NCBI GenBank assembly: GCA_004292955.1
Contig: RDXX01000044.1
Coordinates: 1-34,964 of the forward strand
From: Oscillatoriales cyanobacterium
Lineage (GTDB): Bacteria; Cyanobacteriota; Cyanobacteriia; Cyanobacteriales; Microcoleaceae
DNA length: 34,964 bases
Reading direction: 5' to 3'
The translations under genes and the position numbers were made by a program. Positions 23,752 to 33,064 of this stretch are shown here, piece by piece (within the stretch, counting starts at the first letter, position 1; the number at the start of each line of letters is the position of its first letter). The notes below the pieces were generated by a model. The model was given only the letters and a program-made list of their open reading frames with translations. It did not search any database and was not told where the DNA came from.

Positions 23752-24459
23752 ATGACTGAACAAGATAAATCGACTCGCACCTTAGCCGTTGACATTGGCG
23801 GAAGTGGCATCAAAGTTATGGTTTTGGACGCTGAAGGTGAACCCCAAACGGAACGCAGCCGTTTAGAAACGCCTCAACCGCCGAAGCCGGAACCGATACT
23901 GGAAACCATAGCCTCTTTGGCCAGCGGACAAGGCGAATTTGACCGAGTATCCGTCGGTTTTCCCGGCGTCGTGTCCCGCGGTATTATCAAAACCGCAGTC
24001 AATTTAGATCCATCTTGGATCGATTTTGACCTAGCAACTACTCTCAAAGATCGATTGGGAAAACCTGTGCGAGTGGCTAACGATGCTGACATTCAAGGAT
24101 TGGGATCAATTGCTGGAACGGGAGTAGAATTAGTAATTACTCTCGGCACCGGTTTCGGTTCTGGTTTGTTTGTCGATGGTATCTTGGTACCCAATCTAGA
24201 ATTAGGACATCACCCGTTTCGCAAAGGGGAAACTTACGAACAGCAATTAGGGCGAGCCGCCTTAGATACAGTCGGCCCCAAAAGATGGAACCGCCGTCTG
24301 GAAAGAGCCCTCGTCTTCCTGCAAAATCTCTTTAATTGCGATCGCCTTTACATCGGCGGCGGCAATACCAAAAAAATTGCTTTTGATTTACCGCCACAAG
24401 TTAAAATAGTACCGAATGTCAGCGGTTTGTTGGGCGGAATTGCTTTGTGGCGCGATTAA
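23752..24459 (+). CDS. ppgK: Polyphosphate glucokinase (ROK family)
   Basis: 235 residues, ATG 23752. It phosphorylates glucose using inorganic polyphosphate (and often ATP). The phosphate-binding loop is AVDIGGSGIKVMV; VSVGFPGVVSRG and RVANDADIQGLG (with the catalytic Asp) follow, then ITLGTGFGSGLF, NLELGHHPF and LYIGGGNTKKI. LGHHPFRKGETYEQ is typical of the polyphosphate-using branch rather than of ordinary ROK glucokinases. The ROK zinc-finger CXCGXXGC is absent, as in PpgK. It is one of three glucose/glycogen genes in the window. Confidence 0.9.
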   Translation: MTEQDKSTRTLAVDIGGSGIKVMVLDAEGEPQTERSRLETPQPPKPEPILETIASLASGQGEFDRVSVGFPGVVSRGIIKTAVNLDPSWIDFDLATTLKDRLGKPVRVANDADIQGLGSIAGTGVELVITLGTGFGSGLFVDGILVPNLELGHHPFRKGETYEQQLGRAALDTVGPKRWNRRLERALVFLQNLFNCDRLYIGGGNTKKIAFDLPPQVKIVPNVSGLLGGIALWRD

Positions 24460-24462
24460 AAT

Positions 24463-24503
24463 AGTCATTAGTCATTGGTCATTAGTCATTAGCTTATTAG
24501 TTA
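24463..24503. repeat. Heptamer (CATTAGT) STRR array
   Basis: About five near-perfect copies directly after the ppgK stop. The same unit recurs at 30811-30844, directly after the glgC stop. Confidence 0.8.
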
Positions 24504-24619
24504 TTGATGACAATCAAGGATTTATACGCTAGACATCATAAACTAATGACTAATTATCCTAATAGTGACCAACCAAATCGTAATTATAAAATCTACAATC
24601 TCAGACCAAAAATCATACC

Positions 24620-25837
24620 ATGCTTCCCTTTATCCGCAAAGACTTAGCCGAACTTACCGCCTACACTCCCCATCCGGGCGGCGCTTCAGGAGAATCAGCG
24701 CACTCGGAAATTGTACTCGATCGCCTAGACACCAACGAATGCCCTTATGATTTGCCAGAGGAATTAAAACAAAAGCTAGCTTGGACTTACCAGCAGTTAA
24801 TTGAGACAAATCGCTATCCCGACGGAGGGCACGCAGCACTCAAAGAAGCGATCGCCCAATACGTCAACGAAGGGTTAAATATCCCCCCCCTTGTTAAGGG
24901 GGATCTCCTAAACGTCCCCCCCCTTAACAAGGGGGGGCTAGGGGGGGTTCCAGAGCCAAAAACAGCTATTACAGCCGACAATATTTCAGTCGGCAACGGT
25001 TCCGACGAACTAATTCGATCGCTCTTAATCGCTACTTGCTTGGGCGGCGCAGGCTCAATTTTCGTCGCCAATCCCACCTTTTCCATGTACGGAATTACCG
25101 CCACCACCCTGGGGATTCCCGTTGTCAGTGCCCGGCGCCGAGAAGATAACTTTGCGATCGACATCAATGCAGCTAAAAGGGCGATAGACCAAAATCAAAA
25201 TCCCCCCGTCCGCATCGTCTTTGTCGTCCATCCCAACTCCCCCACAGCCAATGCTTTAACAATCAATGAAATAGAATGGCTGTCAAGTTTGCCCGAAAAT
25301 ATCTTAGTAGTAATTGACGAAGCCTATTTTGAATTCAGCCAAAATACCTTAGCCGACAGATTGCACCAACATCCGAATTGGATAATTTTGCGAACATTTT
25401 CCAAAGCATTTCGCCTAGCGTCAATGAGAGTCGGATATGCGATCGCCCATCCCGAACTCACAGCCACCTTAGAAAAAATCCGCCTCCCCTACAACCTTCC
25501 CAGTTTCTCGCAAACAGCAGCAGAGTTTGCCCTCGCCCAGCGGCAGTTATTGCTAGCAGTAATTCCTGAAACTATCTCAGAAAGAGCCAAATTAATTGCA
25601 GCGCTAACTCAGCATCAAAAACTGCAAGTTTGGCCGAGTGCAGCTAACTTCCTTTACCTGCGGGTGAAAGCTGCTGAGGGCGAATCGGCAGAACAAAAAC
25701 ACCAACAAATCATGCAGCAGCTAAAAGCTCAAGGTACTTTAATTCGCCACACAGGCGGAGGTTTGCGAATTACCGTGGGTACTCCCGACGAAAATGTGCG
25801 AACTTGCGATCGCCTCGCTGCGATTTTGACTTATTAA
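24620..25837 (+). CDS. hisC: Histidinol-phosphate aminotransferase with an inserted repeat-derived segment
   Basis: 405 residues, ATG 24620. A fold-type I PLP aminotransferase, converting imidazole-acetol phosphate to histidinol phosphate. Landmarks are [11 protein letters not shown] (36-46), [15 protein letters not shown] (64-78), [11 protein letters not shown] (125-135), [29 protein letters not shown], the PLP lysine in [17 protein letters not shown] and [14 protein letters not shown]. Residues about 87-112 ([19 protein letters not shown]) are not part of the family fold: they translate an intergenic palindromic repeat (24882-24949) lying in frame between the Tyr-binding region and the next conserved strand. 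The gene is otherwise intact, so the enzyme may tolerate the insertion as a surface loop. Confidence 0.93.
   Translation: MLPFIRKDLAELTAYTPHPGGASGESAHSEIVLDRLDTNECPYDLPEELKQKLAWTYQQLIETNRYPDGGHAALKEAIAQYVNEGLNIPPLVKGDLLNVPPLNKGGLGGVPEPKTAITADNISVGNGSDELIRSLLIATCLGGAGSIFVANPTFSMYGITATTLGIPVVSARRREDNFAIDINAAKRAIDQNQNPPVRIVFVVHPNSPTANALTINEIEWLSSLPENILVVIDEAYFEFSQNTLADRLHQHPNWIILRTFSKAFRLASMRVGYAIAHPELTATLEKIRLPYNLPSFSQTAAEFALAQRQLLLAVIPETISERAKLIAALTQHQKLQVWPSAANFLYLRVKAAEGESAEQKHQQIMQQLKAQGTLIRHTGGGLRITVGTPDENVRTCDRLAAILTY
24882..24949. repeat. Palindromic repeat inserted in the hisC coding sequence
   Basis: The arms CCCCCTTGTTAAGGGGG and CCCCCTTAACAAGGGGG are exact reverse complements separated by a short loop, followed by CTAGGGGGGGTT. 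The length keeps the hisC frame open. The PPLxKGG peptide it encodes is a hallmark of this type of cyanobacterial repeat when translated (from memory). Confidence 0.88.
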
Positions 25838-25844
25838 CAAATTG

Positions 25845-25907
25845 GTTCGATCGTTCGGACTTCAGTCCTCAGGAAACGAGAGAGGACTGAAGTCCGAACG
25901 ATCGAAC
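25845..25907. terminator. 25-bp perfect stem-loop downstream of hisC
   Basis: The 25-base arms at 25845-25869 and 25883-25907 are exact reverse complements built round GGACTTCAGTCC, with a 13-base loop. The element lies between the 3' ends of convergent genes (hisC and the gene ending at 25947). There is no clear T-run, so bidirectional terminator function is an inference. Related repeats are at 27458 and 34302. Confidence 0.55.
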
Positions 25908-25946
25908 TTATCGGGATTATTTTGCCGGACAGGATATATGTAATTT

Positions 25947-26384
25947 TTAATTATCAATCTGTCGCGCCGCGCGAATGGTTTGGGGAAATACGCCTACTAA
26001 AAGTGCCAAAGCTCGATCGGGAATTTGTGCCACCGTTTCCAAATCAAAATATTGTTCAAACTGAGTTAAAATCATTTGTGCGCGTTCCGCAGCTACAGAC
26101 TTTGCCGTTAACTGTTCCGTTAACCGCACCCAATGCCGCCTAATTCCGAAAGCTTTCTGTCTTTCTGCGGGAGATAGAGGGCAAACAAAACAAAAATCCC
26201 CCACAGGAATCGCCTGCTGCGAGTCAGCATCAAAAGCACCTCCAACGGCAGCACCAGGCCCGGCAAACTCCGCATGGAAGCCTTTAATCAAAATTAGACC
26301 GTTTCGGCGACGGCTATCTACCATCAACAGCTTGCCGCCGTTGATTTCTGCGAGAATGTCAGATGAGTGGGGGTGTTCAGTCAA
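25947..26384 (-). CDS. Hypothetical protein, 145 aa
   Basis: The TTG at 26384 is the first possible start after an in-frame stop; MTEHPHSSDILAEINGGKLL. The core reads LMVDSRRRNGLILIKGFHAE, FAGPGAAVGGAFDAD, DFCFVCPLSPAERQKAFG and HWVRLTEQLTAKS, with a helical C-terminus. It is soluble, with no signal peptide. I do not recognise a named family; the balanced composition and long single frame support it. The weak start may mean the ATG at residue 21 (MVDSRRR) is used instead. Confidence 0.65.
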   Translation of the reverse strand: MTEHPHSSDILAEINGGKLLMVDSRRRNGLILIKGFHAEFAGPGAAVGGAFDADSQQAIPVGDFCFVCPLSPAERQKAFGIRRHWVRLTEQLTAKSVAAERAQMILTQFEQYFDLETVAQIPDRALALLVGVFPQTIRAARQIDN

Positions 26385-26558
26385 ATCTGTGCCAAGGTTT
26401 CGATGTCACAAGTCCCGATCGGCCCAAAGGCGGGATCGGACAATATAATTAGATTTATCAAGTTTTGGATGCTCTTGTTGTCGATCGAGATTATCCATTT
26501 GAACTTACAGATAATACTGTCACAAGGTGGTAGCTCCAGCGCTCTCAAATAATATCAA

Positions 26559-26984
26559 ATGCAAGCCAAACAAATAGTAGATATCCTCAAAGCAGATCTC
26601 CCGACGCTTTTTGAGAAAGACATTTCCTACGACATCTACACAAAAGATGTTTTTTTTCAAGACCCTGTTAACAAATTTAAAGGAAAAATCAACTATCGCA
26701 TTATCTTTTGGACTCTGCGATTTCACGGGCAGCTATTTTTCACCGAGATTTACTTCGACCTGCACGACGTAAGTCAGACAGCCCCTGATACTATTGTGGC
26801 AACTTGGACTGTTCGCGGGATACTGCGCGTACCCTGGAAAGCTCGGATCTTCTTCAACGGCTATTCTACATACAAGCTGGATCCAGAGGGCTTAATTTAC
26901 CAACATATCGATACCTGGGACAGAGATCCCGGAGAGATTCTTCAGCAGTTTTTGGGCAAAGGCGAGGATGTCACCCCAGGATAA
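26559..26984 (+). CDS. DUF2358 family (NTF2-like) protein
   Basis: 141 residues, ATG 26559. It matches the DUF2358 pattern of cyanobacteria and plastids: VDILKADLPTLF, DISYDIYTKDVFFQDPVNKF, FKGKINYRIIFWTLRF, then VATWTVRGILRVPWKARIFF, GYSTYKLDPEGLIYQHIDTW. The fold is that of a small NTF2-like/SnoaL barrel. The catalytic or binding role is unknown. The ribosome site is weak. Confidence 0.82.
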   Translation: MQAKQIVDILKADLPTLFEKDISYDIYTKDVFFQDPVNKFKGKINYRIIFWTLRFHGQLFFTEIYFDLHDVSQTAPDTIVATWTVRGILRVPWKARIFFNGYSTYKLDPEGLIYQHIDTWDRDPGEILQQFLGKGEDVTPG

Positions 26985-27001
26985 GCCAAAAAGGTCGATC
27001 G

Positions 27002-27307
27002 CTACGCCTCTAATTGCCAATTCACTCTCTCAATAGCGGAAAACGCATACATATAGCCATCATTGCGGTGTATTGCCCTACAGTATTTGTAACGAACTGG
27101 ACTGACTTTTCCTGTGGCACACATCATTTCAAAAACTCCACTCGCTCTGACAATCAGCCTGCCTCTATGAGTACCCGCAAATTTTCCTGCGGGCAAAGTT
27201 GCTTGTACCATGTCCCCAGTTTTAAAACCAAAAAATTCCTTGCACCGTGGTAACTGTTCAGAGGGGTAACGAGATCGTGCGGATTCCAGCCATTTCAACC
27301 AGGTAGT
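27002..27307 (-). pseudogene. iscB: 3' fragment of iscB (RNA-guided HNH nuclease, IS200/IS605 superfamily)
   Basis: The frame is open from a stop at 27308-27310 to a TAG at 27002. It encodes about 100 residues matching only the C-terminal part of IscB: RCKEFFGFKTGDMVQATLP, GKFAGTHRGRLIVRASGVF, then YKYCRAIHRNDGYMYAF. The N-terminal RuvC-I, bridge and HNH regions (some 300 or more residues) are missing. Only the C-terminal region remains, so it cannot work as a nuclease. It is a relic of a former element. Confidence 0.8.
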
Positions 27308-27398
27308 TTAGACCTATTTCTTCAATTTTTCAGGTCTGATGGCACCTCAAACCCATCAACTTCGTACCCCCTCCTGAACAGCTACCATTTTTGCTTGT

Positions 27399-27421
27399 GG
27401 AACGGGCATCTTGCCCGTTCC
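27399..27421. repeat. Perfect 10-bp hairpin GGAACGGGCA / TGCCCGTTCC
   Basis: Three-base loop. It is related to the hairpin after gor. It lies between the iscB relic and the GH13 gene, near the 3' end of the latter. Confidence 0.7.
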
Positions 27422-27457
27422 AAAATTTGATTAAAATGACTTTTGCAAGAGGTATAA

Positions 27458-27500
27458 TGGGGACTAAAGTCCTCTGATTGCGGACTAAAGTCCTCACTAC
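27458..27500. repeat. Two direct copies of GGACTAAAGTCCTC, each palindromic
   Basis: A member of the GGACTnnAGTCC repeat family also seen at 25845 and 34302. The two copies are spaced by CTGATTGC-like sequence and end CACTACAAACC. Confidence 0.7.
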
Positions 27501-27553
27501 AAACCTATCTTAACAAAGCAATCCGCGCCTTGCACCTTAGCGGACATTTTAAA

Positions 27554-29020
27554 CTAATTATCCGAACCTAAAATCAAGCCCGATCGCGCCGGCAGCATCA
27601 ATTCTAACTGCCGAGTTTCCCCTTCACCTTTCCAAACAAACTCACCTTTACCAAACAGCAATTTCTCGTGAGGAGATTTCAAAGTAGCTGCTTCAAAACT
27701 AACATTTGCCTCTTCAGTCGCTACATTGACAGCAACAACTATTTCCTCATCCCCCAAAATTCGGGCAAAAACGTAAACCGTTCCCTCAGCAAATATAATT
27801 TGGTAGTCTCCGGTGCGGAGGGCAGCGTATTTGTGCCGCAAAGCTATCAACTGCTTGTGGTAATCTAAAACCTCAAGTTCCCAGTGAGCTTCTAAGGGAA
27901 AACCGCGGCGAGAATCGGGATCGAGGGCACCCGGTAAACCAACTTCATCGCCGTAGTAAATGCTGGGAGCTCCAGGAAAAGTTAACAGCAGCAAATTAGC
28001 TAGTTCTACGCTAGCTTTATCGCCTCCAGCAATTGAGATCAACCGGGCTGTATCGTGACTCGCCAACAAATTAAGTTGAGTTAGCTGTATCGGCCACGGG
28101 TACAGTTCCAAAACGTGCTGGATTTTGTCGCCGTACTCTTGAGCAAACAGCGGCGGATATGGATGGTAAGAACGACCTTCAATTTGAGCTAAATCTACTC
28201 GGTCGCCCGCTGCAAAAGCAATAGTCGGCGCCGCAAACAGATAATTCATCACTCCGTCAAATTGACTGCCGTCTAGCCATTCTCTCGCATCTTCCCAAAC
28301 TTCGCCGACAATGTAAGCTTCGGGATTAATTGCTTTGACTCGCTCTCGAAATTCTTGCCAAAATCCGGGAGTTTTAATTTCAAAAGGAACATCTAGCCGC
28401 CAGCCATCAATGCCGAATTTAATCCAGTATTCGGCAATTTCCATGATGTATTCTCGCACTTCTGGATTGTCGTGATTGAATTCCGGCAAGGCTCGATTGC
28501 CATCCCAACCTGCGTAATTAGCAGGAAAATTACCGTCGTAGGCAGATAGCGGCCAGCCTTCTATTTTAAACCAATCTACCCAAGGAGAATGGGGGCCGTT
28601 TTCGAGGATATCGTGAAAGAAGAAAAAGCCGCGGCTGGCGTGGTTGAATACGCCGTCGAGGACGATTTTGATGTTGCGAGCGTGGGCAGCGTCTAGAAGC
28701 TCTTTAAACGCTGGATTGCCACCCAACATCGGATCGACTTGATAGTAGTCGTGGGTGTGGTAGCGGTGATTGCAGGCCGACTGAAATATCGGGGTGAAAT
28801 AAATTGCGTTAATGCCTAAGTCTTGCAGGTAGTCTAGCTGTTCCATCACGCCCCACAAGTCGCCGCCTTTGTAGCCTTGGAGGGTGGGGATTTCGTGCCA
28901 TTCTTCCCAGATGAAGTTTTGCAGCAGGCGTTTGCGCGGCTGTTTGCTTTTAGCGAAGCGATCGGGGAATATTTGGTAGAATACCGCGTGTTTAACCCAG
29001 TCCGGCGTTTGGATTTGCAT
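27554..29020 (-). CDS. GH13 alpha-amylase-family enzyme (neopullulanase/cyclomaltodextrinase-like)
   Basis: 488 residues, ATG 29020. It hydrolyses alpha-glucans or cyclodextrins in the cytoplasm (no signal peptide). The start VFYQIFPDRFAKS is diagnostic of the neopullulanase/maltogenic-amylase branch. The GH13 motifs in order are INAIYFTPIF, DGVFNHAS (122-129), GWRLDVPFE with nucleophile Asp210, YIVGEVWED with Glu240 and SHDTARL with Asp323. The C-terminal beta domain ends LELMLPARSGLILGSDN. The separate N-terminal CBM34 domain of many neopullulanases is missing. A role in glycogen turnover is plausible with glgC nearby but divergent. Confidence 0.92.
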   Translation of the reverse strand: MQIQTPDWVKHAVFYQIFPDRFAKSKQPRKRLLQNFIWEEWHEIPTLQGYKGGDLWGVMEQLDYLQDLGINAIYFTPIFQSACNHRYHTHDYYQVDPMLGGNPAFKELLDAAHARNIKIVLDGVFNHASRGFFFFHDILENGPHSPWVDWFKIEGWPLSAYDGNFPANYAGWDGNRALPEFNHDNPEVREYIMEIAEYWIKFGIDGWRLDVPFEIKTPGFWQEFRERVKAINPEAYIVGEVWEDAREWLDGSQFDGVMNYLFAAPTIAFAAGDRVDLAQIEGRSYHPYPPLFAQEYGDKIQHVLELYPWPIQLTQLNLLASHDTARLISIAGGDKASVELANLLLLTFPGAPSIYYGDEVGLPGALDPDSRRGFPLEAHWELEVLDYHKQLIALRHKYAALRTGDYQIIFAEGTVYVFARILGDEEIVVAVNVATEEANVSFEAATLKSPHEKLLFGKGEFVWKGEGETRQLELMLPARSGLILGSDN

Positions 29021-29519
29021 ACAATTTTCCTGTCTTTTACGGCTTAGGCTACATTAGCAGATGTTTCTAGGAGATCTAGCTTTTGGTAGAGAATAGACGC
29101 TCGATCGAGTTTTGTCGATCGACCGATCGCAAAATATCACACAAATTTGCAGTCTATCTCACAAAATTGACAACTGATTCTAGCCCTAACCTGATTCTTT
29201 CATTAAACAGCCCTTATTTATTGATAGGTATTTCAACTCAAAACTGCCAACTTTTTTAAATATCCATGATTGATCGATGAGTATTTTAACTCACAACTCA
29301 AAACTCATAACACCAGTCCCGGACGCACTCCAACTCTCATAAACCTGGTTTTTTAAGTTTTGTTGAGGGTTTGAACGAAGTATTTGGATTAAACAACCCG
29401 GTTTCAGCGCCAGCGACTGAACTCCTAACTCAAAACTTCCTCGCTCCCCCCCTTGTCAAGAAGCCCTCACCATCCGACACTGGACTTGGAGAGTTCATAG
29501 ATCCTAGGGAGAAAGTTCC
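29021..29519. other. 499-bp divergent promoter region between the GH13 gene and glgC
   Basis: No gene seen. It includes near-repeats of CAACTCAAAACT, and an imperfect inverted pair AAACCTGGTTTTTT / AAACAACCCGGTTT (about 29341-29405) of the kind seen at 14875. AGGGAG at 29509-29514 is the glgC ribosome site. Confidence 0.5.
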
Positions 29520-30809
29520 TTGAAAAAAGTCTTAGCCATCATCCTCGGTGGCGGTGTCGGCACCCGCCTTTACCCCCTAACCAAACTGCGAGCCAAACCC
29601 GCAGTTCCCCTCGCAGGTAAATATCGCCTCATCGATATTCCTGTGAGCAACTGCATCAACTCGCAAATAGTCAAAATTTACGTCCTCACCCAATTCAACT
29701 CGGCATCCCTCAACCGGCACATCTCTCGCACTTACCAGTTTTCTGGCTTCACCGAGGGATTTGTCGAGGTACTCGCCGCCCAGCAAACTCAGGAAAACCC
29801 CAACTGGTTTCAAGGGACAGCGGATGCAGTTCGCCAATATCTTTCGCTGCTAGAACAGTGGGACGTTGACGAATACTTGATTCTGTCAGGCGACCACCTC
29901 TACCGCATGGACTACCAAAAGTTTGTGGATAGACACCGCGAAACCAATGCCGATATCACCCTCTCCGTTTTGCCGATGGACGAGAAGCGGGCCTCAGATT
30001 TTGGTTTGATGAAAATCGACGACAACGGCCGCATTATTTCTTTCAGCGAAAAGCCAAAAGGCGATGCGCTCAAACAAATGCAGGTGGATACTACTAAACT
30101 GGGACTGACAGCGCAGCAGGCTCAGGAAAGTCCTTACATTGCTTCGATGGGGATTTACGTCTTCAAAAAAGAAGTTCTGATTAAACTCCTGAAAGAATCT
30201 CCCAACCAAACTGATTTTGGTAAAGAGATTATTCCGAATTCTTCAAAAGACCACAACGTTCAAGCTTATTTGTTTGACGATTATTGGGAAGATATCGGAA
30301 CGATTGAGGCTTTTTATGATGCTAACTTGGCGCTGACAAAACAGCCTAAGCCTCCTTTCAGTTTCTACGATGAAAATGCGCCGATTTATACTCGCCCGCG
30401 TTTCTTGCCGCCGACTAAGCTTTTAGATACTCACGTGACGGAATCAATTATTGCTGAAGGCTGCATTCTCAAACAGTGCCGCATTGACCATTCTGTGTTG
30501 GGAGTTCGAGCGCGCATTGAAGCTGGATGTACGATTCAAGATAGCCTGCTTATGGGTGCTGACTTCTACGAACCCGACGCGGAACGGCATTCGAGTTTAG
30601 ACCACGGTGGTGTCGCCCTCGGTATCGGTGCAGATACTACAATTCGCCGCGCGATTGTGGACAAAAATGCCCGCATCGGCCGGAACGTTCAAATCATTAA
30701 TAAAGACCGAGTGGAAGAAGCCAACCGCGAGAGCCAAGGTTTTTACATTCGCAGCGGCATTGTCGTAGTTCTGAAAAACGCCACGATTCCTGATGGAACT
30801 ATCATTTAG
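29520..30809 (+). CDS. glgC: Glucose-1-phosphate adenylyltransferase (ADP-glucose pyrophosphorylase)
   Basis: 429 residues, TTG start at 29520 with AGGGAG in front. It makes ADP-glucose for glycogen, the committed step, and in cyanobacteria is activated by 3-phosphoglycerate. The N-terminal nucleotide loop is [56 protein letters not shown] and [13 protein letters not shown] follow. The C-terminal left-handed helix domain includes [20 protein letters not shown] and DKNARIGRN, and ends [18 protein letters not shown]. Length is standard. Confidence 0.96.
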   Translation: MKKVLAIILGGGVGTRLYPLTKLRAKPAVPLAGKYRLIDIPVSNCINSQIVKIYVLTQFNSASLNRHISRTYQFSGFTEGFVEVLAAQQTQENPNWFQGTADAVRQYLSLLEQWDVDEYLILSGDHLYRMDYQKFVDRHRETNADITLSVLPMDEKRASDFGLMKIDDNGRIISFSEKPKGDALKQMQVDTTKLGLTAQQAQESPYIASMGIYVFKKEVLIKLLKESPNQTDFGKEIIPNSSKDHNVQAYLFDDYWEDIGTIEAFYDANLALTKQPKPPFSFYDENAPIYTRPRFLPPTKLLDTHVTESIIAEGCILKQCRIDHSVLGVRARIEAGCTIQDSLLMGADFYEPDAERHSSLDHGGVALGIGADTTIRRAIVDKNARIGRNVQIINKDRVEEANRESQGFYIRSGIVVVLKNATIPDGTII

Positions 30810-32003
30810 TTATTAGTCATTAGTCATTAGTCGTCAGTCATTAGTTTTTTAAGTTAAAATCTGTTATCTGCCAGCCAGTGACTGATGATAAATAAATAAA
30901 TTAGTGACAGATAACCAATGACCGATGACTGATGACTGATGAAGAAAATATTTTTTTTACTTCATTATTAATTGCAACTGTTGGTGCAAGGCTGTCGAAA
31001 TATTTGGCTTCATTCAAACTCAGGCGCATTAATAAGGAACAGTCTCTGTTACGGTCTGCGGTGATACGCGTATGTTCGATCGCCTGCGTCTGGCGGATTG
31101 CTTCTGATTCTTGTATTTGCGATCGTAGCACGACTGACAAATGCGCTGCCCGTTTCTTAGCATCACACAACTTTCGGAACTATCTTTCCAATCGTCGCAG
31201 CAGCCGCAAGGCCAACTTAGCAAATAATTCATGATGTTATCACCCTCGTAACGTTAACAAGTTATTGAGCTACCATTTTATCTTAATTTTTTTCAAAGTG
31301 TGTGTTCTAGTTAACAGACAGCAGATAGATTCTGGTATATTTTGTGACTTAAAGCTATAGATGTGCTGTTAAAATAAAAAAGTATAGCACCAGTAGGGTA
31401 AGAAAAAAATATACAGAAGGGTTGTTGAATTAATGTACGCTTTATGGTAAAATATTCTCAAAATTAAGGCGGCAGATTGAACGGGAGTTGCTGATGAGAA
31501 CCTGCTAGGATTTGCATTGAGCGAAAAGCTAAAGAAAGAAAAGTTCGTAGGCGTAAGCCGGGGCGTAGCCATCGCACGGCGCACCGTAAAAAAAAGATCG
31601 ATCGTCAGTGGCAGTCAACCCAACGGGCGATCGCGCCCACAACCGCAGCAGCTTTCCCGGGTTCGCCTCAGCTATCGCAGCCACACCAAAATCGCGAAGA
31701 CGTAGCACTCCTCAAAATCTCCAACAGCAGCGGGGTGCGGAAATTGCGATGTCCCGCAAGCAACAACCGAACTCGATCGAGTCCAAAACTTTGATAACCT
31801 ATAATTTGAAGAAGGAAGAAGGAAGAAGGAAGAAGGAAGAAGGAAGAAGGAAGAAGGAAGAGGTGCAACGCGAGAACGTCCTCACCGTCAGGCGTGGTTG
31901 CTATAACTCGCCATCCTGCTAATTTGGGATTTATTCTTTCTAACAACTAACAACTAACAACTAACAACTAACAACTAATAACTAATAAAGAGAGGATTAC
32001 TTA
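30810..32003. other. 1.2-kb low-gene spacer with heptamer arrays
   Basis: Heptamer arrays lie at 30811-30844 (CATTAGT), 30920-30942 (GACTGAT), 31809-31862 (GGAAGAA, about 7.5 copies) and 31941-31988 (CAACTAA, about 6 copies). The only gene I accept is the small CxxC frame at 31029-31232. The stretch 31490-31790 has overlapping open frames rich in Arg/Lys/Gln with no ribosome site and no family likeness; it may be a relic. AGAGAGGATT at 31987-31996 is the ribosome site of the next gene. Confidence 0.6.
31029..31232 (-). CDS. Small CxxC protein of unknown function (67 aa)
   Basis: The ATG at 31232 is preceded by GAGGGT about ten bases upstream. It encodes MNYLLSWPCGCCDDWKDSSE, then QRICQSCYDRKYKNQKQSAR and a basic tail. 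The CGCC and CQSC pairs about 20 residues apart look like a four-cysteine zinc ribbon. Basic residues after the second pair would suit nucleic-acid binding, but no family is recognised. The competing plus-strand frame has no ribosome site. Confidence 0.45.
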   Translation of the reverse strand: MNYLLSWPCGCCDDWKDSSESCVMLRNGQRICQSCYDRKYKNQKQSARRRRSNIRVSPQTVTETVPY

Positions 32004-33020
32004 ATGGCTGCAACAGATTTTAAAGACTATTACGCTATTTTGGGACTCAACAAAACCGCCAGCGCTGATGAAATAAAAAAAACTTTTCGCAAACTAGCCC
32101 GGAAATATCACCCGGATATGAATCCGGGGAACAAAGAAGCCGAAGCTCGTTTTAAAGAAGTAAACGAAGCTTACGAAGTGCTTTCAGATCCAGAAAAACG
32201 CAAAAAATACGACCAATACGGCCAATACTGGAAGCAAGCGGCGGCAACTCCCAGCGGATGGCCGGGCGGGGGCGCTACGAATGTAGACTTTGGTGGCGTT
32301 GACTTCAGCCAGTACGGCAGTTTTGACGAATTTATTAATGCCTTGCTGGGGCGCGCAGCTAGCAGTGGAGGTAGTAGTAGCAGCCGCAGCAGCAAGTGGA
32401 ATTACAGCAGCCAGCGCACCGGCACCGGCGGGCCTACTGGTTTTGGCGGATTTGAAGATTTCGCTGGCTACGAGAACCGCAGCGCCGGAGGTACTCGCGA
32501 CACTGAGGTGACAATTTCGCTGACTCTGGGGGAAGCATTTCGGGGAACTTCCAAGCGAGTTGCTACTGGTGAGGTTTCGATTCCTGCGGGAGTGAAAACC
32601 GGCAGCAAAATTCGAGTGAAAGGCAAAGGTCAAATTGACCCGTACACGAAGCAGCAGGGAGATTTGTACCTGAAGTTAGAAGTTTTACCTCACGCTTTCT
32701 TTCAGTTTGAGGGAGAGAATTTGATCTGCGAAGTGCCGATAACTCCCGATGAAGCGGTTTTGGGAGCTTCTATTGAACTGCCGGCGCCTGAAGGTATGAT
32801 AACTGTAAAATTTCCGGCGGGAATGCGATCCGGTCAGTCTTTGCGGTTGCGGGGGAAGGGATGGCCGAAACCGAAGAAAGACGAACGCACGGATTTGTTG
32901 GTCAAAGTTGCGATCGTCCCACCGAAAGAACTAACCGCTGTAGAACGCGAATGCTACGAAAAAATCAAGGCTAATCGCACTTTTAATCCCCGCAGCACTT
33001 TAAACCAGATGGGGCTTTAA
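32004..33020 (+). CDS. DnaJ-class co-chaperone without zinc finger (CbpA type)
   Basis: 338 residues, ATG 32004. The J domain is residues 7-72 ([22 protein letters not shown] at 36-38, [20 protein letters not shown]). A Gly/Ser/Phe-rich region (about 75-155) follows, with no CxxCxGxG zinc-finger repeats. The C-terminal substrate-binding beta domains begin [20 protein letters not shown] and include [17 protein letters not shown] and [15 protein letters not shown]. It stimulates DnaK ATPase. The absence of the zinc finger makes it a type II / CbpA-like J protein. A heptamer array lies directly upstream. Confidence 0.94.
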   Translation: MAATDFKDYYAILGLNKTASADEIKKTFRKLARKYHPDMNPGNKEAEARFKEVNEAYEVLSDPEKRKKYDQYGQYWKQAAATPSGWPGGGATNVDFGGVDFSQYGSFDEFINALLGRAASSGGSSSSRSSKWNYSSQRTGTGGPTGFGGFEDFAGYENRSAGGTRDTEVTISLTLGEAFRGTSKRVATGEVSIPAGVKTGSKIRVKGKGQIDPYTKQQGDLYLKLEVLPHAFFQFEGENLICEVPITPDEAVLGASIELPAPEGMITVKFPAGMRSGQSLRLRGKGWPKPKKDERTDLLVKVAIVPPKELTAVERECYEKIKANRTFNPRSTLNQMGL

Positions 33021-33064
33021 TCTTCAATATCAAAAGCAACTACTGGTGCGATCGGCTAATACCG

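Noticed and set aside
30932..31234. 100-codon plus frame
   Set aside because: It starts inside a heptamer array, has no ribosome site and is antisense to the better supported CxxC protein.
31517..31705. 62-codon basic frame and its overlapping frames (31490-31790)
   Set aside because: Several frames are open at once, none with a ribosome site or recognisable domain; it could be a relic, but nothing supports a product.
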